This document shows, in pieces, positions 7,854 to 16,353 of a stretch of DNA of 50,651 nucleotides. The stretch's first letter is position 1; each line of letters starts with the position of its first letter. A model generated the notes under the pieces. It worked only from the letters and a program-made list of their open reading frames with translations, was not told where the DNA came from and searched no databases. Position numbers and translations under genes: made by a program. The stretch comes from Mangrovihabitans endophyticus (lineage in GTDB: Bacteria > Actinomycetota > Actinomycetes > Mycobacteriales > Micromonosporaceae), in assembly GCF_014646155.1 (NCBI RefSeq), contig NZ_BMMX01000041.1, forward strand, positions 1-50,651, in the 5' to 3' direction.

Positions 7854-9911
7854 TCAGAACAGGTCGGCCGGGTCCACCTGGATGCGCACCGGCAGAGCGG
7901 CCTTGCGGGCGCTGCGCACGGCCGCGGCCTCGTGCAGAGTGTGCGCCAGCTCCGCCGCCCGGCTGCGGGCGCTGCGCAGCAGCATCCGCTCCTGGCCGTC
8001 GTCGGCCGGCACCGGGCCGAGCACCTCCACCCCGTCCGGCAGCCGCGCCGCCGCGAGCAGCTCGCCGACGGCCTCCGGGCGGCCGGTCACCGACGCCATC
8101 CGGGCGGCCGGCGGGAAGCCCAGTTCCCGACGCTCGGCCAGTTCCCGCGCGGCGAACCAGCCCGGGTCCCAGCGCAGCAACGCCTGCACCGGCGCCAGCG
8201 AGCCGTCCGCGACCACCACCACCCGGCCGCCCGGCCGGGCCAGCGCGGAGGCGTTCAGCCAGCGGCGCAGCGCCTCCTCGGCGGCGCGCAGGTCGGAGCG
8301 GGTGAGCAGGGCCCAGGTGTCCAGCAGCAGCACCGCGCCGTAGCCGCCGGCGGCCACCGGTTCGGCCCCGGGCGTGCACACGATCAGGCTCGCGGCGCCG
8401 GGCACCACGTCCAGGACCTCGTCGCGTCCGGAGGTGCGCACCGGCACGCCGGAGAAGGCCCGGCCCAGTTCCTCGGCGGTGCGCCGGGCGCCGGTCACCG
8501 AGGCGCGCAGGCGGCGGCCACCGCACGCCGGGCAGGCGTACGCGGCGGCGGCCCGTCCGCACCAGTGGCAGACCGGCAGGTCGCGGGCGCCGGCCAGGCC
8601 GAGCGGTCCGGAGCAGTGCGGGCAGCGTGCGGGCGTGCGGCACTGCGCGCAGGCCACCGACGGGACGTAGCCGCGGCGGGGCACCTGGACCAGCACCGGC
8701 GTGTCCTCCTTGAGCGCGTCGCGCGCCGCCTGCCAGGCCTGGCTGGGCAGCCGGGCGGAGACCGCGCCGGGGTCGCGGGAGCGTTGCGGGTCGTCCCCGG
8801 TCGGCACGATGCGCGGCGACCGGGCCCGCAGGGCCTCGCGGGCGGCGGTGATCGGCTGGGCCCACCCGGTCTCCAGCAGCAGTTGCGCCTCGCCGGTGCG
8901 TCCGAAGCCGGCCACCAGCGCGGCGGCGTCCGCCAACTGGGCGCGGGTGAGCAGCACCTCGCGGGCGTGCGGATAGGGTGCGCGCGGCTCGGCGTGCAGG
9001 TCGTCGCCGTCGTCCCAGATCACCACCAGCCCGAGCCGGGCGACCGGGGCGAACATCGCGGCCCGGGTCCCGGCGACGACCGGCACCCGGTGCCGGCTGG
9101 CGGACAGGAAGCGGCGGTAGCGTTCGGCCGGCCCGGCCGCGGCGTTGAGCGCCACGTGCCGGCCGTCGCCGAGTCTCCGCGCCAAGGCGCGGTCCACGCG
9201 GGCGAGGTCGCGCGCGTCGGCCACCACGACGATCACGCCGCGACCGGCGCGCACGGTGGCCACGGCGGCCTCGGCGATGCGCGCCGGCCAGTCCTCGGCG
9301 GGCGCGGCGGTCCAGACCGCCCGGGCGGGCTTGCCGTCCCGCAGGGCGCGCAGGAAGGCTGGGCCGGCCGGATAGTCGGTCCAGCCCGGTGCCGCGTCGT
9401 CGCCCGGGGCATCGCCCGGCGCGGCATCGCCCGGCGCGGCATCGCCCGGCGCGGCATCGCCCGGCGCGGCGCCGGTGGGCGGCGGCACGGGCTGCGACTC
9501 GACGCGGGCGTGCCGAGGCGGCACCGCCAGGCGCAGCACGTCGCTGAGGTTGCCGGCGTAGCGGTCGGCGACCGCCCGCGCCAGGCGCGCCACCTCCGGG
9601 TCGAGCACCCGTTCGGCGGAGATCACACGGTCGAGATAGGCAAGCTTTCCGCCGTGTTCCGAGGACTCCCGGCGCTCCAGCAGGAAACCGCCGACGAGTT
9701 GTCCGGCGAACCGCACCTTGACGCGCACCCCGGGCTGCGCCGCGTCGTCGTCGGCGGCGGGCACCAGGTAGTCGAAGGCGCGGTCCAGATGGGCCAGCGG
9801 CACCTCCACACACACCCGGGCGATCGGGAGGCACGCCGCGGGTTCCCGTTTCGCCGGTTCCCGCCGGGCCCTGGCGCGGGTGCCCCGCGCGGGAGCGGCT
9901 CGCGAAGCCAC
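7854..9911 (-). CDS. priA: PriA-like replication restart protein, helicase motifs degenerate
   Basis: 685 residues. The N-terminal DNA-binding domain (about 30-130, starting IARVCVEVPLAHLDRAFDYLVP) and the central zinc-binding cysteines (CAQCRTPARCPHC, CHWCG, CPACGG) match PriA. The nucleotide motifs do not: no GxxGxGKT Walker A is present where the P-loop should be, and the DEEH box is replaced by WDDGDDLH. This loss is known for actinobacterial PriA, which is thought to lack helicase activity, so it may act as a loading scaffold. A repeat-coded AAPGD run lies between the DNA-binding and ATPase-like domains. It follows metK by 64 bases and precedes the P450 by 36. ATG at 9911 chosen as the only start near the family N-terminus. 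Confidence 0.85.
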   Translation of the reverse strand: MASRAAPARGTRARARREPAKREPAACLPIARVCVEVPLAHLDRAFDYLVPAADDDAAQPGVRVKVRFAGQLVGGFLLERRESSEHGGKLAYLDRVISAERVLDPEVARLARAVADRYAGNLSDVLRLAVPPRHARVESQPVPPPTGAAPGDAAPGDAAPGDAAPGDAPGDDAAPGWTDYPAGPAFLRALRDGKPARAVWTAAPAEDWPARIAEAAVATVRAGRGVIVVVADARDLARVDRALARRLGDGRHVALNAAAGPAERYRRFLSASRHRVPVVAGTRAAMFAPVARLGLVVIWDDGDDLHAEPRAPYPHAREVLLTRAQLADAAALVAGFGRTGEAQLLLETGWAQPITAAREALRARSPRIVPTGDDPQRSRDPGAVSARLPSQAWQAARDALKEDTPVLVQVPRRGYVPSVACAQCRTPARCPHCSGPLGLAGARDLPVCHWCGRAAAAYACPACGGRRLRASVTGARRTAEELGRAFSGVPVRTSGRDEVLDVVPGAASLIVCTPGAEPVAAGGYGAVLLLDTWALLTRSDLRAAEEALRRWLNASALARPGGRVVVVADGSLAPVQALLRWDPGWFAARELAERRELGFPPAARMASVTGRPEAVGELLAAARLPDGVEVLGPVPADDGQERMLLRSARSRAAELAHTLHEAAAVRSARKAALPVRIQVDPADLF
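9409..9468 (-). repeat. Four tandem 15-bp copies inside priA
   Basis: The unit gcatcgcccggcgcg (plus strand) is repeated exactly four times. It encodes an Ala-Ala-Pro-Gly-Asp pentapeptide repeat in the PriA linker. The length is a multiple of three, so copy-number change would keep the frame. Confidence 0.95.
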
Positions 9912-9975
9912 CGCCGCGCGGGCCTGCGGTTGCGGCGCAGAGGCCCGCGTGTGGTCCTCTGCGTCGCCCGTGCGG

Positions 9976-11166
9976 CTAGGCAGCGGCGTTCTTGAGGTCC
10001 TGGGCGCGCTCGGTGCTCTCCCACTTCAGGTCGGCGATCTCCCGGCCGAAGTGCCCGTACGCCGCGGTCTGCTGATAGATCGGCCGCATCAGATCCAGAT
10101 CCCGGATGATCGCCGCCGGACGCAGATCGAACACCTCGCCGATCGCCTTCTCGATTCGATCCACCGGCACGTTCTCCGTGCCGAAGCACTCCACGAAAAG
10201 GCTCACCGGGTGCGCCCGCCCGATGGCGTACGCCACCTGCGCCTCGCACCGCTCCGCCAGCCCGGCAGCCACCACGTTCTTGGCCACCCAGCGCATCGCA
10301 TAGGCCGCCGACCGGTCCACCTTCGACGGGTCCTTGCCGGAGAACGCGCCGCCACCGTGCCGGGCGTATCCACCGTAGGTGTCCACGATGATCTTCCGCC
10401 CGGTCAGGCCGGCGTCACCCATCGGCCCGCCGATCTCGAACCGGCCGGTCGGGTTCACCAGCAGCCGGTAGTCGCTGGTGTCCAGCCCCAGACCCTCCAG
10501 CTCCGGCGCGATCACGTGCTCGCGCACGTCCGGGGTCAGCAGCGACTCCAGCGAGATGTCCGCCGCGTGCTGCGAGCTGACCACCACCGTGTCCAGCCGC
10601 ACCGGCCGCAAACCGTCATACTCGATGGTCACCTGCGTCTTGCCGTCCGGACGCAGGTAGGGGATCGTGCCGTCCTTGCGTGCCGCGGACAGCCGCCGCG
10701 CCAGCCGGTGCGCCAACGCGATCGGCAACGGCATCAGCTCCGGCGTCTCCGAGCACGCGAACCCGAACATCATGCCCTGGTCCCCCGCGCCCTGCGCGTC
10801 CAGCACATGCTCGGAGTTGCCCTCCCGCAACTCCACCGCGCTGTCCACGCCCTGCGCGATGTCCGGTGACTGCGCACCGATCGACACGCTGACGCCGCAG
10901 GACGCCCCGTCGAATCCCTTCTTCGACGAGTCGTAGCCGATGCCCAGGATCGTCTCGCGCACGATGCTCGGGATATCCGCGTATGCCTGCGTGGTCACCT
11001 CACCGGCGACGTGCACCTGACCCGTGGTGATCAACGTCTCCACCGCCACACGGCTGCGCGGGTCCTGCGCCAGCAGGGCGTCCAGGATTCCGTCACTGAT
11101 CTGGTCAGCAATCTTGTCCGGGTGGCCCTCGGTGACCGACTCGGACGTGAACAGGCGACGTGCCAC
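9976..11166 (-). CDS. metK: S-adenosylmethionine synthetase
   Basis: Makes S-adenosylmethionine from methionine and ATP. 396 residues, standard. Signature motifs are GHPDK near the N-terminus (ATP His), the hexapeptide-like GAGDQG followed by MMFGFA, and the P-loop-like GGGAFSGKDPSKVDRS. The start is GTG at 11166 with GAGGAG four bases upstream. It is the first gene of the metK-priA-P450-def-fmt-rsmB run, a conserved actinobacterial order apart from the P450. The 150-base region upstream shows no SAM riboswitch fold that I can recognise. Confidence 0.97.
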   Translation of the reverse strand: MARRLFTSESVTEGHPDKIADQISDGILDALLAQDPRSRVAVETLITTGQVHVAGEVTTQAYADIPSIVRETILGIGYDSSKKGFDGASCGVSVSIGAQSPDIAQGVDSAVELREGNSEHVLDAQGAGDQGMMFGFACSETPELMPLPIALAHRLARRLSAARKDGTIPYLRPDGKTQVTIEYDGLRPVRLDTVVVSSQHAADISLESLLTPDVREHVIAPELEGLGLDTSDYRLLVNPTGRFEIGGPMGDAGLTGRKIIVDTYGGYARHGGGAFSGKDPSKVDRSAAYAMRWVAKNVVAAGLAERCEAQVAYAIGRAHPVSLFVECFGTENVPVDRIEKAIGEVFDLRPAAIIRDLDLMRPIYQQTAAYGHFGREIADLKWESTERAQDLKNAAA

Positions 11167-11316
11167 GGCGCTCCTCAGAGTTGTTGTCGTCGATGATTTC
11201 GTCGTCAGCGGTTTCGCGGAAGTCTAGTCACTGCCGCATGAGCCCGGCTGGAGCGCCCTTCGGCTTGTGCACCAATCCGCCAGTTAGCGGGCGAATGGCG
11301 CTTTCCGCGATCAGGG

Positions 11317-12525
11317 TCAGGGCGTGCCCGCCCGCTCGGTCAGCCGGGAGCGCACCGCGTCCCAGATGGCGTCGGCCACGTCGTCCTTCGGCAGTTCGTC
11401 GAGAACGGTCATGGTTCCGTCGGCTCCCAGGATGGTCACGGTGTTGGCGTCCGCGCCGAAGACGCGGTCGACGCCCACCTCGTTAACGACCATCAGGTCG
11501 GCACGTTTCCGGGTCAGTTTGCGCCGCGCGTTGTCCAGCGCGTCAACGGTCTCCGCGGCGAAGGCCACCAGCACCTGGCCGGCGGGCTTGGCCGCCCCCA
11601 GCTCGCCGGCGATGTCCGGGTTGACGACCAGGGCGATCGTCGGCGCCACCCCGTCCTCGGATTTCTTGATCTTCTGCGACGCCGTGCTGGCCGGCCGGAA
11701 ATCGGCCGGCGCCGCCGCCATCACCACCGCGTCGGCGCCGTCGGCGGCGGCGAGCACCGCGCGGCGCAGTTCCTCGGTGGTGCCGACCCGGACGACCTCC
11801 GCGCCAGCCGGATCGGCGAGTGTGACGTTCGCCGCAATCAGGGTGACCCGCGCGCCGCGGGCGGCGGCCGTCCGCGCCAGCGCATATCCCTGCTTTCCGG
11901 ACGATCGGTTGCCGAGGAACCGCACCGGGTCGAGCGGCTCCCGGGTGCCGCCCGCGGTGACCACCACGTGCCGCCCGGTCAGGTCGGCCGGACCGGCCCG
12001 CAACGCCCGGCGGGCGATCTCGAAGATCTCCGCCGGGTCGGGCAGCCGGCCCTTGCCGGTGTCCGCGCCGGTGAGCCGCCCCACCGCGGGCTCGATCACT
12101 CGACAGCCGCGCGAGCGCAGCAGCGCCACGTTGTCGCGCGTGGCCGCGTTCTCCCACATCTCGGTGTGCATGGCCGGAGCGAAGACGACCGGGCAGGTGG
12201 CCGTGAGCAGCGTGTTGGTGAGCAGGTCGTCGGCGATGCCGTGGGCGGCCTTGGCCAGCACGTCGGCGGTGGCCGGCGCCACCACCACCAGGTCGGCGTG
12301 CCGCCCCAGGCGCACGTGCGGCACGTCGTGCGCGTCCGACCAGACGTCGGTGGACACCGGCCGTCCGGACAGCGCGGCCCACGTGGGCTCGCCCACGAAC
12401 CGCAGCGCGGCCGCCGTGGGCACCACACGCACCCGGTATCCCGACTCGGTGAACAGCCGCAGCAGTTCGCACGCCTTGTAGGCGGCGATGCCGCCGCACA
12501 CGCCCAGGACGACCTCGGTCACCAT
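11317..12525 (-). CDS. coaBC: Bifunctional phosphopantothenoylcysteine decarboxylase / phosphopantothenate-cysteine ligase
   Basis: Carries out two steps of coenzyme A synthesis: ligation of cysteine to 4'-phosphopantothenate (CoaB) and FMN-dependent decarboxylation (CoaC). About 402 residues. The CoaC half (1-185) shows GVCGGIAAYKA, HVRLGRHADLVVVAPATA with the catalytic-type His, and PAMHTEMW, the actinobacterial form of the PxMNxxMW motif. The CoaB half begins at VVVTAGGTREPLDPVRFLGN, followed by SSGKQG and KIKK. Start unclear: GTG 12528, ATG 12525 or GTG 12522 are in frame, and GGAG lies 5 bases before the 12522 GTG. Confidence 0.95.
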   Translation of the reverse strand: MVTEVVLGVCGGIAAYKACELLRLFTESGYRVRVVPTAAALRFVGEPTWAALSGRPVSTDVWSDAHDVPHVRLGRHADLVVVAPATADVLAKAAHGIADDLLTNTLLTATCPVVFAPAMHTEMWENAATRDNVALLRSRGCRVIEPAVGRLTGADTGKGRLPDPAEIFEIARRALRAGPADLTGRHVVVTAGGTREPLDPVRFLGNRSSGKQGYALARTAAARGARVTLIAANVTLADPAGAEVVRVGTTEELRRAVLAAADGADAVVMAAAPADFRPASTASQKIKKSEDGVAPTIALVVNPDIAGELGAAKPAGQVLVAFAAETVDALDNARRKLTRKRADLMVVNEVGVDRVFGADANTVTILGADGTMTVLDELPKDDVADAIWDAVRSRLTERAGTP

Positions 12526-12546
12526 CACTCCGATGCGGGAAAGAGC

Positions 12547-12579
12547 GATCCCGCGCCCGCAGATGCGGGACGCGGGATC
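12547..12579 (-). terminator. Strong hairpin between rpoZ and coaBC
   Basis: GATCCCGCG (12547-12555) pairs with CGCGGGATC (12571-12579), and CCCGC (12556-12560) with GCGGG (12565-12569), leaving one bulged A and a four-base loop: 14 base pairs in all. There is no T-run after it on either strand. It could end rpoZ transcripts or be a leader structure just ahead of the coaBC ribosome binding site. Confidence 0.55.
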
Positions 12580-12655
12580 TGTGTCATGCGAAGGCCGGGC
12601 GGCGCACCGCCACCGGGCCGGGCGCGCGAGAAATGATCACCGCGCGCCGCCGGGC

Positions 12656-12919
12656 TCACGCTCCGTCGGTCGCCTCGGCCGTCAGCAGGCCGGAGTTGAT
12701 CTCACGCATGGCGATGGACAGCGGCTTCTCCTGCGGGGTGGTCTCCACCAGGGGTCCCACGTACTCCAGCAGGCCCTCGCCGAGCTGGCTGTAGTAGGCG
12801 TTCACCTGGCGGGCGCGCTTGGCCGCGAAGATCACCAGAGCGTACTTCGACGAGGTCTTGTCCAGCAGCTCGTCGATCGGCGGGTTGGTGATGCCTTCCG
12901 GGTTGGCGATGGTTCCCAC
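12656..12919 (-). CDS. rpoZ: DNA-directed RNA polymerase omega subunit
   Basis: An 87-residue subunit that helps assemble RNA polymerase by holding the beta-prime C-terminus. The family core is present: NPPIDELLDKTSSKYALVI, AAKRARQVNAYY and the C-terminal EKPLSIAMREI block. Start is GTG at 12919 with AAGGAA about 11 bases upstream. It lies between gmk and coaBC, the common actinobacterial order gmk-rpoZ-coaBC. Confidence 0.95.
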   Translation of the reverse strand: MGTIANPEGITNPPIDELLDKTSSKYALVIFAAKRARQVNAYYSQLGEGLLEYVGPLVETTPQEKPLSIAMREINSGLLTAEATDGA

Positions 12920-12994
12920 GACGTTTCGGTTCCTTCATGATCGAGTGCGCGGACGTGCCCGGGACGGCCCGGGCGGCACCGGCGGGCCGGTGCG

Positions 12995-13049
12995 GTGACT
13001 CTGGCCGCTGCCGCGGCCGGGTGACTCTGTGGCCGCTGCCGCAGCCGGG
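12995..13049. repeat. Two tandem copies of a 26-29 bp sequence
   Basis: Copy 1 (12995-13020) and copy 2 (13021-13049) both run gtgactctg..gccgctgccgc.gccgg, with a two-base insertion and a G/A change in the second. They fill most of the 154-base space between gmk and rpoZ. Confidence 0.8.
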
Positions 13050-13073
13050 GTGCGATGCCCGGGAGCGTCCGGA

Positions 13074-13682
13074 TCAGGATCGCTCGGGCGTCTGAGCCGG
13101 CGTCAGCAGCGACGAACCGAGCAATCCTACCAGCTCATCCGCGGCGCGCTCGACGAAGTCGTTGACCACGGTGCGGTCGAACTCCTTCTCGGCGGCGAGT
13201 TCCTCGTCGGCGTGGGCGAGGCGGCGTCGGATGGTGTCCTCGTCGTCGGTACCCCGGCCGATCAGCCGGCGACGGAGTTCGTCGACGCTGGGCGGGGCGA
13301 GGAAGACCAGTTGCGCCTGGGGCATCGCGGCCCGCACCTGGCGGGCGCCCTGCAGGTCGATCTTGAGAAGCACCGGCTGTCCCTGCGACAGCCAGCCCTC
13401 CACCTGCGCGCGGGGCGTGCCGTAGAGGTTGCCGGCGAACTCGGCCCACTCCAGGAGCTGGCCGCCGTCGATGAGGCGCCGGAACTCCGTGCGGTCCACG
13501 AAGTGGTAATGCTCGCCGTCGGTCTCGTAGTCGCGCTTGCGGCGTGTGGTCACCGAAACCGACAGCTTGATCCATGGCGAGCGCGCCCGGATCAACTCGA
13601 TCACACTGTCTTTGCCCACTCCCGAGGGGCCGGACAAGACGGTGAGTCGGGCGGCCGGGCGCGCGTCGTCATCCATGCTCAC
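13074..13682 (-). CDS. gmk: Guanylate kinase
   Basis: Phosphorylates GMP to GDP. 202 residues. P-loop GPSGVGKDS begins at about residue 18; SVSVTTRRKRDYETDGEHYHF is the GMP-binding segment (broken here only as description), followed by LLEWAEFAGNLYGTP and the lid VLLKIDLQGARQV. Starts considered are GTG 13682 and ATG 13676, two codons apart; neither has a good ribosome binding site. It follows mihF by 26 bases, a pairing conserved in actinobacteria. Confidence 0.95.
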   Translation of the reverse strand: MSMDDDARPAARLTVLSGPSGVGKDSVIELIRARSPWIKLSVSVTTRRKRDYETDGEHYHFVDRTEFRRLIDGGQLLEWAEFAGNLYGTPRAQVEGWLSQGQPVLLKIDLQGARQVRAAMPQAQLVFLAPPSVDELRRRLIGRGTDDEDTIRRRLAHADEELAAEKEFDRTVVNDFVERAADELVGLLGSSLLTPAQTPERS

Positions 13683-13708
13683 GGCTCATTACTACACGAG
13701 CCCGCGAG

Positions 13709-14026
13709 TCAGTTTGCAGCGAACTCCCCCAGGAGGGCCTTGCGCTGCTGTTCGCCGAGGCCGCGAAGGCGGCGACTGTCGGCGATCTTGAGCTTCTCCA
13801 TGATCTGGGTAGCGCGGATCTTGCCGATGCCCGGCAGCGCCTGCAGCACGGCCGAAACCTTCAGCTTGCCGACAACGTCGTCGCCTTCGGCCCGGTCGAG
13901 CACGTCGGCGAGGGTGGTCTTGCCGGACTTGAGCTGATCCTTCAGCTCGGCCCGAGCCTTGCGAATCTCCGCGGCCTTTTCCAGCGCGGCTGCACGCTGC
14001 TCGGGGCTCAGTGACGGGAGCGGCAC
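13709..14026 (-). CDS. mihF: Actinobacterial integration host factor (sIHF/mIHF)
   Basis: A 105-residue nucleoid-associated DNA-bending protein found only in actinobacteria. The N-terminal helix PLPSLSPEQRAAALEKA, the charged ARAELKDQLKSGK and the helix-two-turn-helix block VSAVLQALPGIGKIRATQIM (about 58-77) are characteristic. Start GTG at 14026 is supported by GAGGAG six bases upstream. Expected to bind GC-rich DNA without strong sequence preference and to affect replication and development. Confidence 0.95.
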   Translation of the reverse strand: MPLPSLSPEQRAAALEKAAEIRKARAELKDQLKSGKTTLADVLDRAEGDDVVGKLKVSAVLQALPGIGKIRATQIMEKLKIADSRRLRGLGEQQRKALLGEFAAN

Positions 14027-14191
14027 CAGTTCTCCTCAGGTCCCTATCGCGGCGGTACTCCGATACCGGCGCATCTGTGAAACGTGGTGTGCCAGGGAAC
14101 CAAAGGGGCATGTGGTTCCTGGCGAGTCGGAAAACTAGCGGCCTGAGCCGGTTTCGGCAACGTGGGGGTACCCCCCGATCATGGATGAGGC

Positions 14192-14208
14192 GGCCTGATA
14201 AGCAGGCC
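14192..14208 (-). terminator. Small hairpin after pyrF
   Basis: GGCCTG and CAGGCC form a 6-bp stem around a 5-base loop, three bases past the pyrF stop. There is no following T-run, so activity as a terminator is only possible. It would mark the end of the long pyr operon. Confidence 0.4.
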
Positions 14209-14211
14209 GTT

Positions 14212-15042
14212 TCAGAGCCCGACGGCGCGGCAGGCGTCCGCCGCCCGGGCCGCCGCGGACCGCAATCCGGCCTGGTCGGGGCCCGCGCCGAGAACCTCGC
14301 GTGAGTACGAGGGGAGCACGTTCCGCAGACCCTCGCCGAAGATCATTCGCAATTTTTCCGGCGTTCCGCCCTGCGCGCCCAGGCCCGGCGCGAGCAGTGG
14401 ACCGTTCACCTTCGAAAGGTCATGGCAGGTCTCCCCGATGGTCGCCCCGACCACCAGACCCAGGCTTCCGAGCGGCTCCGCACCCGCGTTGAGCTGGGAA
14501 ATCTCGTCGATCACGGTTTGCCCGACGGTTCGCCCGCCGCTCGTGACGGCGTGCTGGACGGCGGGTCCTTCGGGGTTCGAGGTGAGCGCCAGAACGAAAA
14601 CACCGGCGCCGTGCGCGGCCGCCGCGTCGAACGCGGGGCGCAATGAGCCCACACCGAGGTAGGGACTCACAGTAATCGCGTCAGCACGAAGAGGACTCGC
14701 CGGATCCAGGTAAGCGCTCGCGTACGCGGCCATCGTCGAGCCGATGTCGCCGCGTTTCACGTCGAGGAGAACAAGGGCCCCGGCCTCGCGCGACTGTCGG
14801 ATAATTGACTCAAGAACCGCTATGCCACGTGACCCAAATCTCTCAAAAAACGCCGACTGCGGCTTCAGCACGGCCACCCGATCGGCCAGTGCGTCGACCA
14901 CCGTACGGGCGAAGCGTTCCAGGCCGGTGACGTCGTCCGACAGCCCCCATCGGGTCAGGAGGGCGGCGTGCGGATCGATGCCGACACACAACGGCCCCCT
15001 CGCCGCGACAGCCTCGCTCAGGCGCGTTCCGAACGTCTCCAT
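14212..15042 (-). CDS. pyrF: Orotidine 5'-phosphate decarboxylase (type 2)
   Basis: Last step of UMP synthesis: decarboxylates OMP. 276 residues, the longer type-2 subfamily seen in actinobacteria. Catalytic cluster LLDVKRGDIGST gives D94, K96 and D99; GIDPH near residue 21 and KPQSAFFE around 60-67 are also typical. The ATG at 15042 follows bioA by 21 bases. It is the promoter-distal gene of the pyr operon. Confidence 0.95.
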   Translation of the reverse strand: METFGTRLSEAVAARGPLCVGIDPHAALLTRWGLSDDVTGLERFARTVVDALADRVAVLKPQSAFFERFGSRGIAVLESIIRQSREAGALVLLDVKRGDIGSTMAAYASAYLDPASPLRADAITVSPYLGVGSLRPAFDAAAAHGAGVFVLALTSNPEGPAVQHAVTSGGRTVGQTVIDEISQLNAGAEPLGSLGLVVGATIGETCHDLSKVNGPLLAPGLGAQGGTPEKLRMIFGEGLRNVLPSYSREVLGAGPDQAGLRSAAARAADACRAVGL

Positions 15043-15063
15043 GCCGCGATTCCCTCTCTCGTG

Positions 15064-16353
15064 TCAGGTAGCTGCCACCGCGGCGGCGATTCCCGCGGTA
15101 ATGCGCGCCAGGTCGCCGTCGCCGGTCACGTACGGCGGCATGGTGTAGATCAGGTTCCGGAAGGGACGCAGCCAGACCCCGGCATCGACCGCCGCCGCCG
15201 TCGCCGCGGGCATGTCCACGTCGTGATCCATCTGCACCACGCCGATCGCCCCGAGTACCCGCACGTCGGCGACCCCGGCGGCGTCCCGCAACGGCGCCAG
15301 GCCGGTCCGCAGCCCGCCTTCGATCCGGGCCACCTGCTCCGCCCACCCGCCGGAGCGCAGCAGGCCGAGGGAGGCGTTCGCGACCGCACAGGCCAGCGGG
15401 TTGCCCATGAAGGTGGGGCCGTGCGCCAGGCCACCGCCCTCGCCGGAGGAGATGGCGCGCGCCACCGGCGCCGTGCACAGCGTCGCCGCCAGCGACAGGT
15501 ATCCACCGGTCAGCGCCTTGCCCAGGCACAGGACGTCGGGTGACACCCCCGCGTGCCCGGCGGCGAACAGCCGGCCGGTGCGGCCGAACCCGGTCGCGAT
15601 CTCGTCGAAGATCAGCAGCACCCCGTGCTCGGCAGTGACCTCGCGCAGCACACGCAGGTAGTCCGGATGGTGGAAGCGCATCCCGCCGGCGCCCTGCACC
15701 ACCGGTTCGACGATGACCGCGGCCAGCTCGTGCGCGTGCCGGGCGACCATGTCGGCCAGCTCGGCGGCGTAGTCCGCGCGGAACTCGACCGGCGGCAGGC
15801 CGGCGAAGATCTGCGCCGGGAGCACGCCCGCCCACATCGCGTGCATGCCGCCCACCGGGTCGCAGACGCTCATCGGGTGGAACGTGTCGCCGTGATAGCC
15901 GCCGCGCCAGGTGCCGAGCTTGCGCCGCTGCGGAAAGCCCCGGGCCCGTTGCGCCTGCAGGGCCATCTTGACCGCCACCTCCACGCCGACCGAGCCGGAG
16001 TCGCACAGGAAGACGTGCTCCAGGCCCTGGGGGGTGAGCTCCACCAGGGTGGTGGCGAGCTCGATGGCCGGCGCGTGGGTCAGCCCGCCGAACATCACGT
16101 GACTCATCCGGCTCATCTGCGCCCGGACCGCGGCGTCCAGGTCCGGGTGGCGGTACCCGTGCACCGCCGCCCACCACGACGACATGCCGTCCACCAGCTC
16201 CCGGCCGTCGGCCAGCCGCAACCGGACCCCTTCGGCGGCGTCCACCACGTACGGGTCGCTGCGCCCCGGCATCGGCCCGTACGGATGCCAGACGTGCGCG
16301 CGGTCCAGGTCGAGCAGCCGGTCCACGGCCGGACCGGGCGCGGGATCGCTCAC
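15064..16353 (-). CDS. bioA: Adenosylmethionine-8-amino-7-oxononanoate aminotransferase
   Basis: PLP enzyme of biotin synthesis that uses SAM as amino donor to make 7,8-diaminopelargonate. 429 residues. WHPYGPM (22-28) holds the substrate-gating Tyr25; SGSVGVEVA (119-127) binds phosphate; FDEIATGFGRTG includes Asp250 for the PLP nitrogen; K279 in LGKALTGGY is the Schiff-base lysine. WHPY and the GGYHGDT block distinguish BioA from other class III aminotransferases. The GTG start overlaps the pyrD stop as GTGA (16350-16353). No other bio gene is in the window, and its place inside a pyrimidine operon is unexpected. Confidence 0.93.
   Translation of the reverse strand: MSDPAPGPAVDRLLDLDRAHVWHPYGPMPGRSDPYVVDAAEGVRLRLADGRELVDGMSSWWAAVHGYRHPDLDAAVRAQMSRMSHVMFGGLTHAPAIELATTLVELTPQGLEHVFLCDSGSVGVEVAVKMALQAQRARGFPQRRKLGTWRGGYHGDTFHPMSVCDPVGGMHAMWAGVLPAQIFAGLPPVEFRADYAAELADMVARHAHELAAVIVEPVVQGAGGMRFHHPDYLRVLREVTAEHGVLLIFDEIATGFGRTGRLFAAGHAGVSPDVLCLGKALTGGYLSLAATLCTAPVARAISSGEGGGLAHGPTFMGNPLACAVANASLGLLRSGGWAEQVARIEGGLRTGLAPLRDAAGVADVRVLGAIGVVQMDHDVDMPAATAAAVDAGVWLRPFRNLIYTMPPYVTGDGDLARITAGIAAAVAAT

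Noticed and set aside
11167..11316. Possible SAM riboswitch ahead of metK
   Set aside because: No recognisable conserved core or nested stems; metK has a normal ribosome binding site.
14164..14175. Perfect 12-bp palindrome GGGGGTACCCCC between mihF and pyrF
   Set aside because: Short, made of G and C runs, and not paired with another copy; expected occasionally in such GC-rich DNA.
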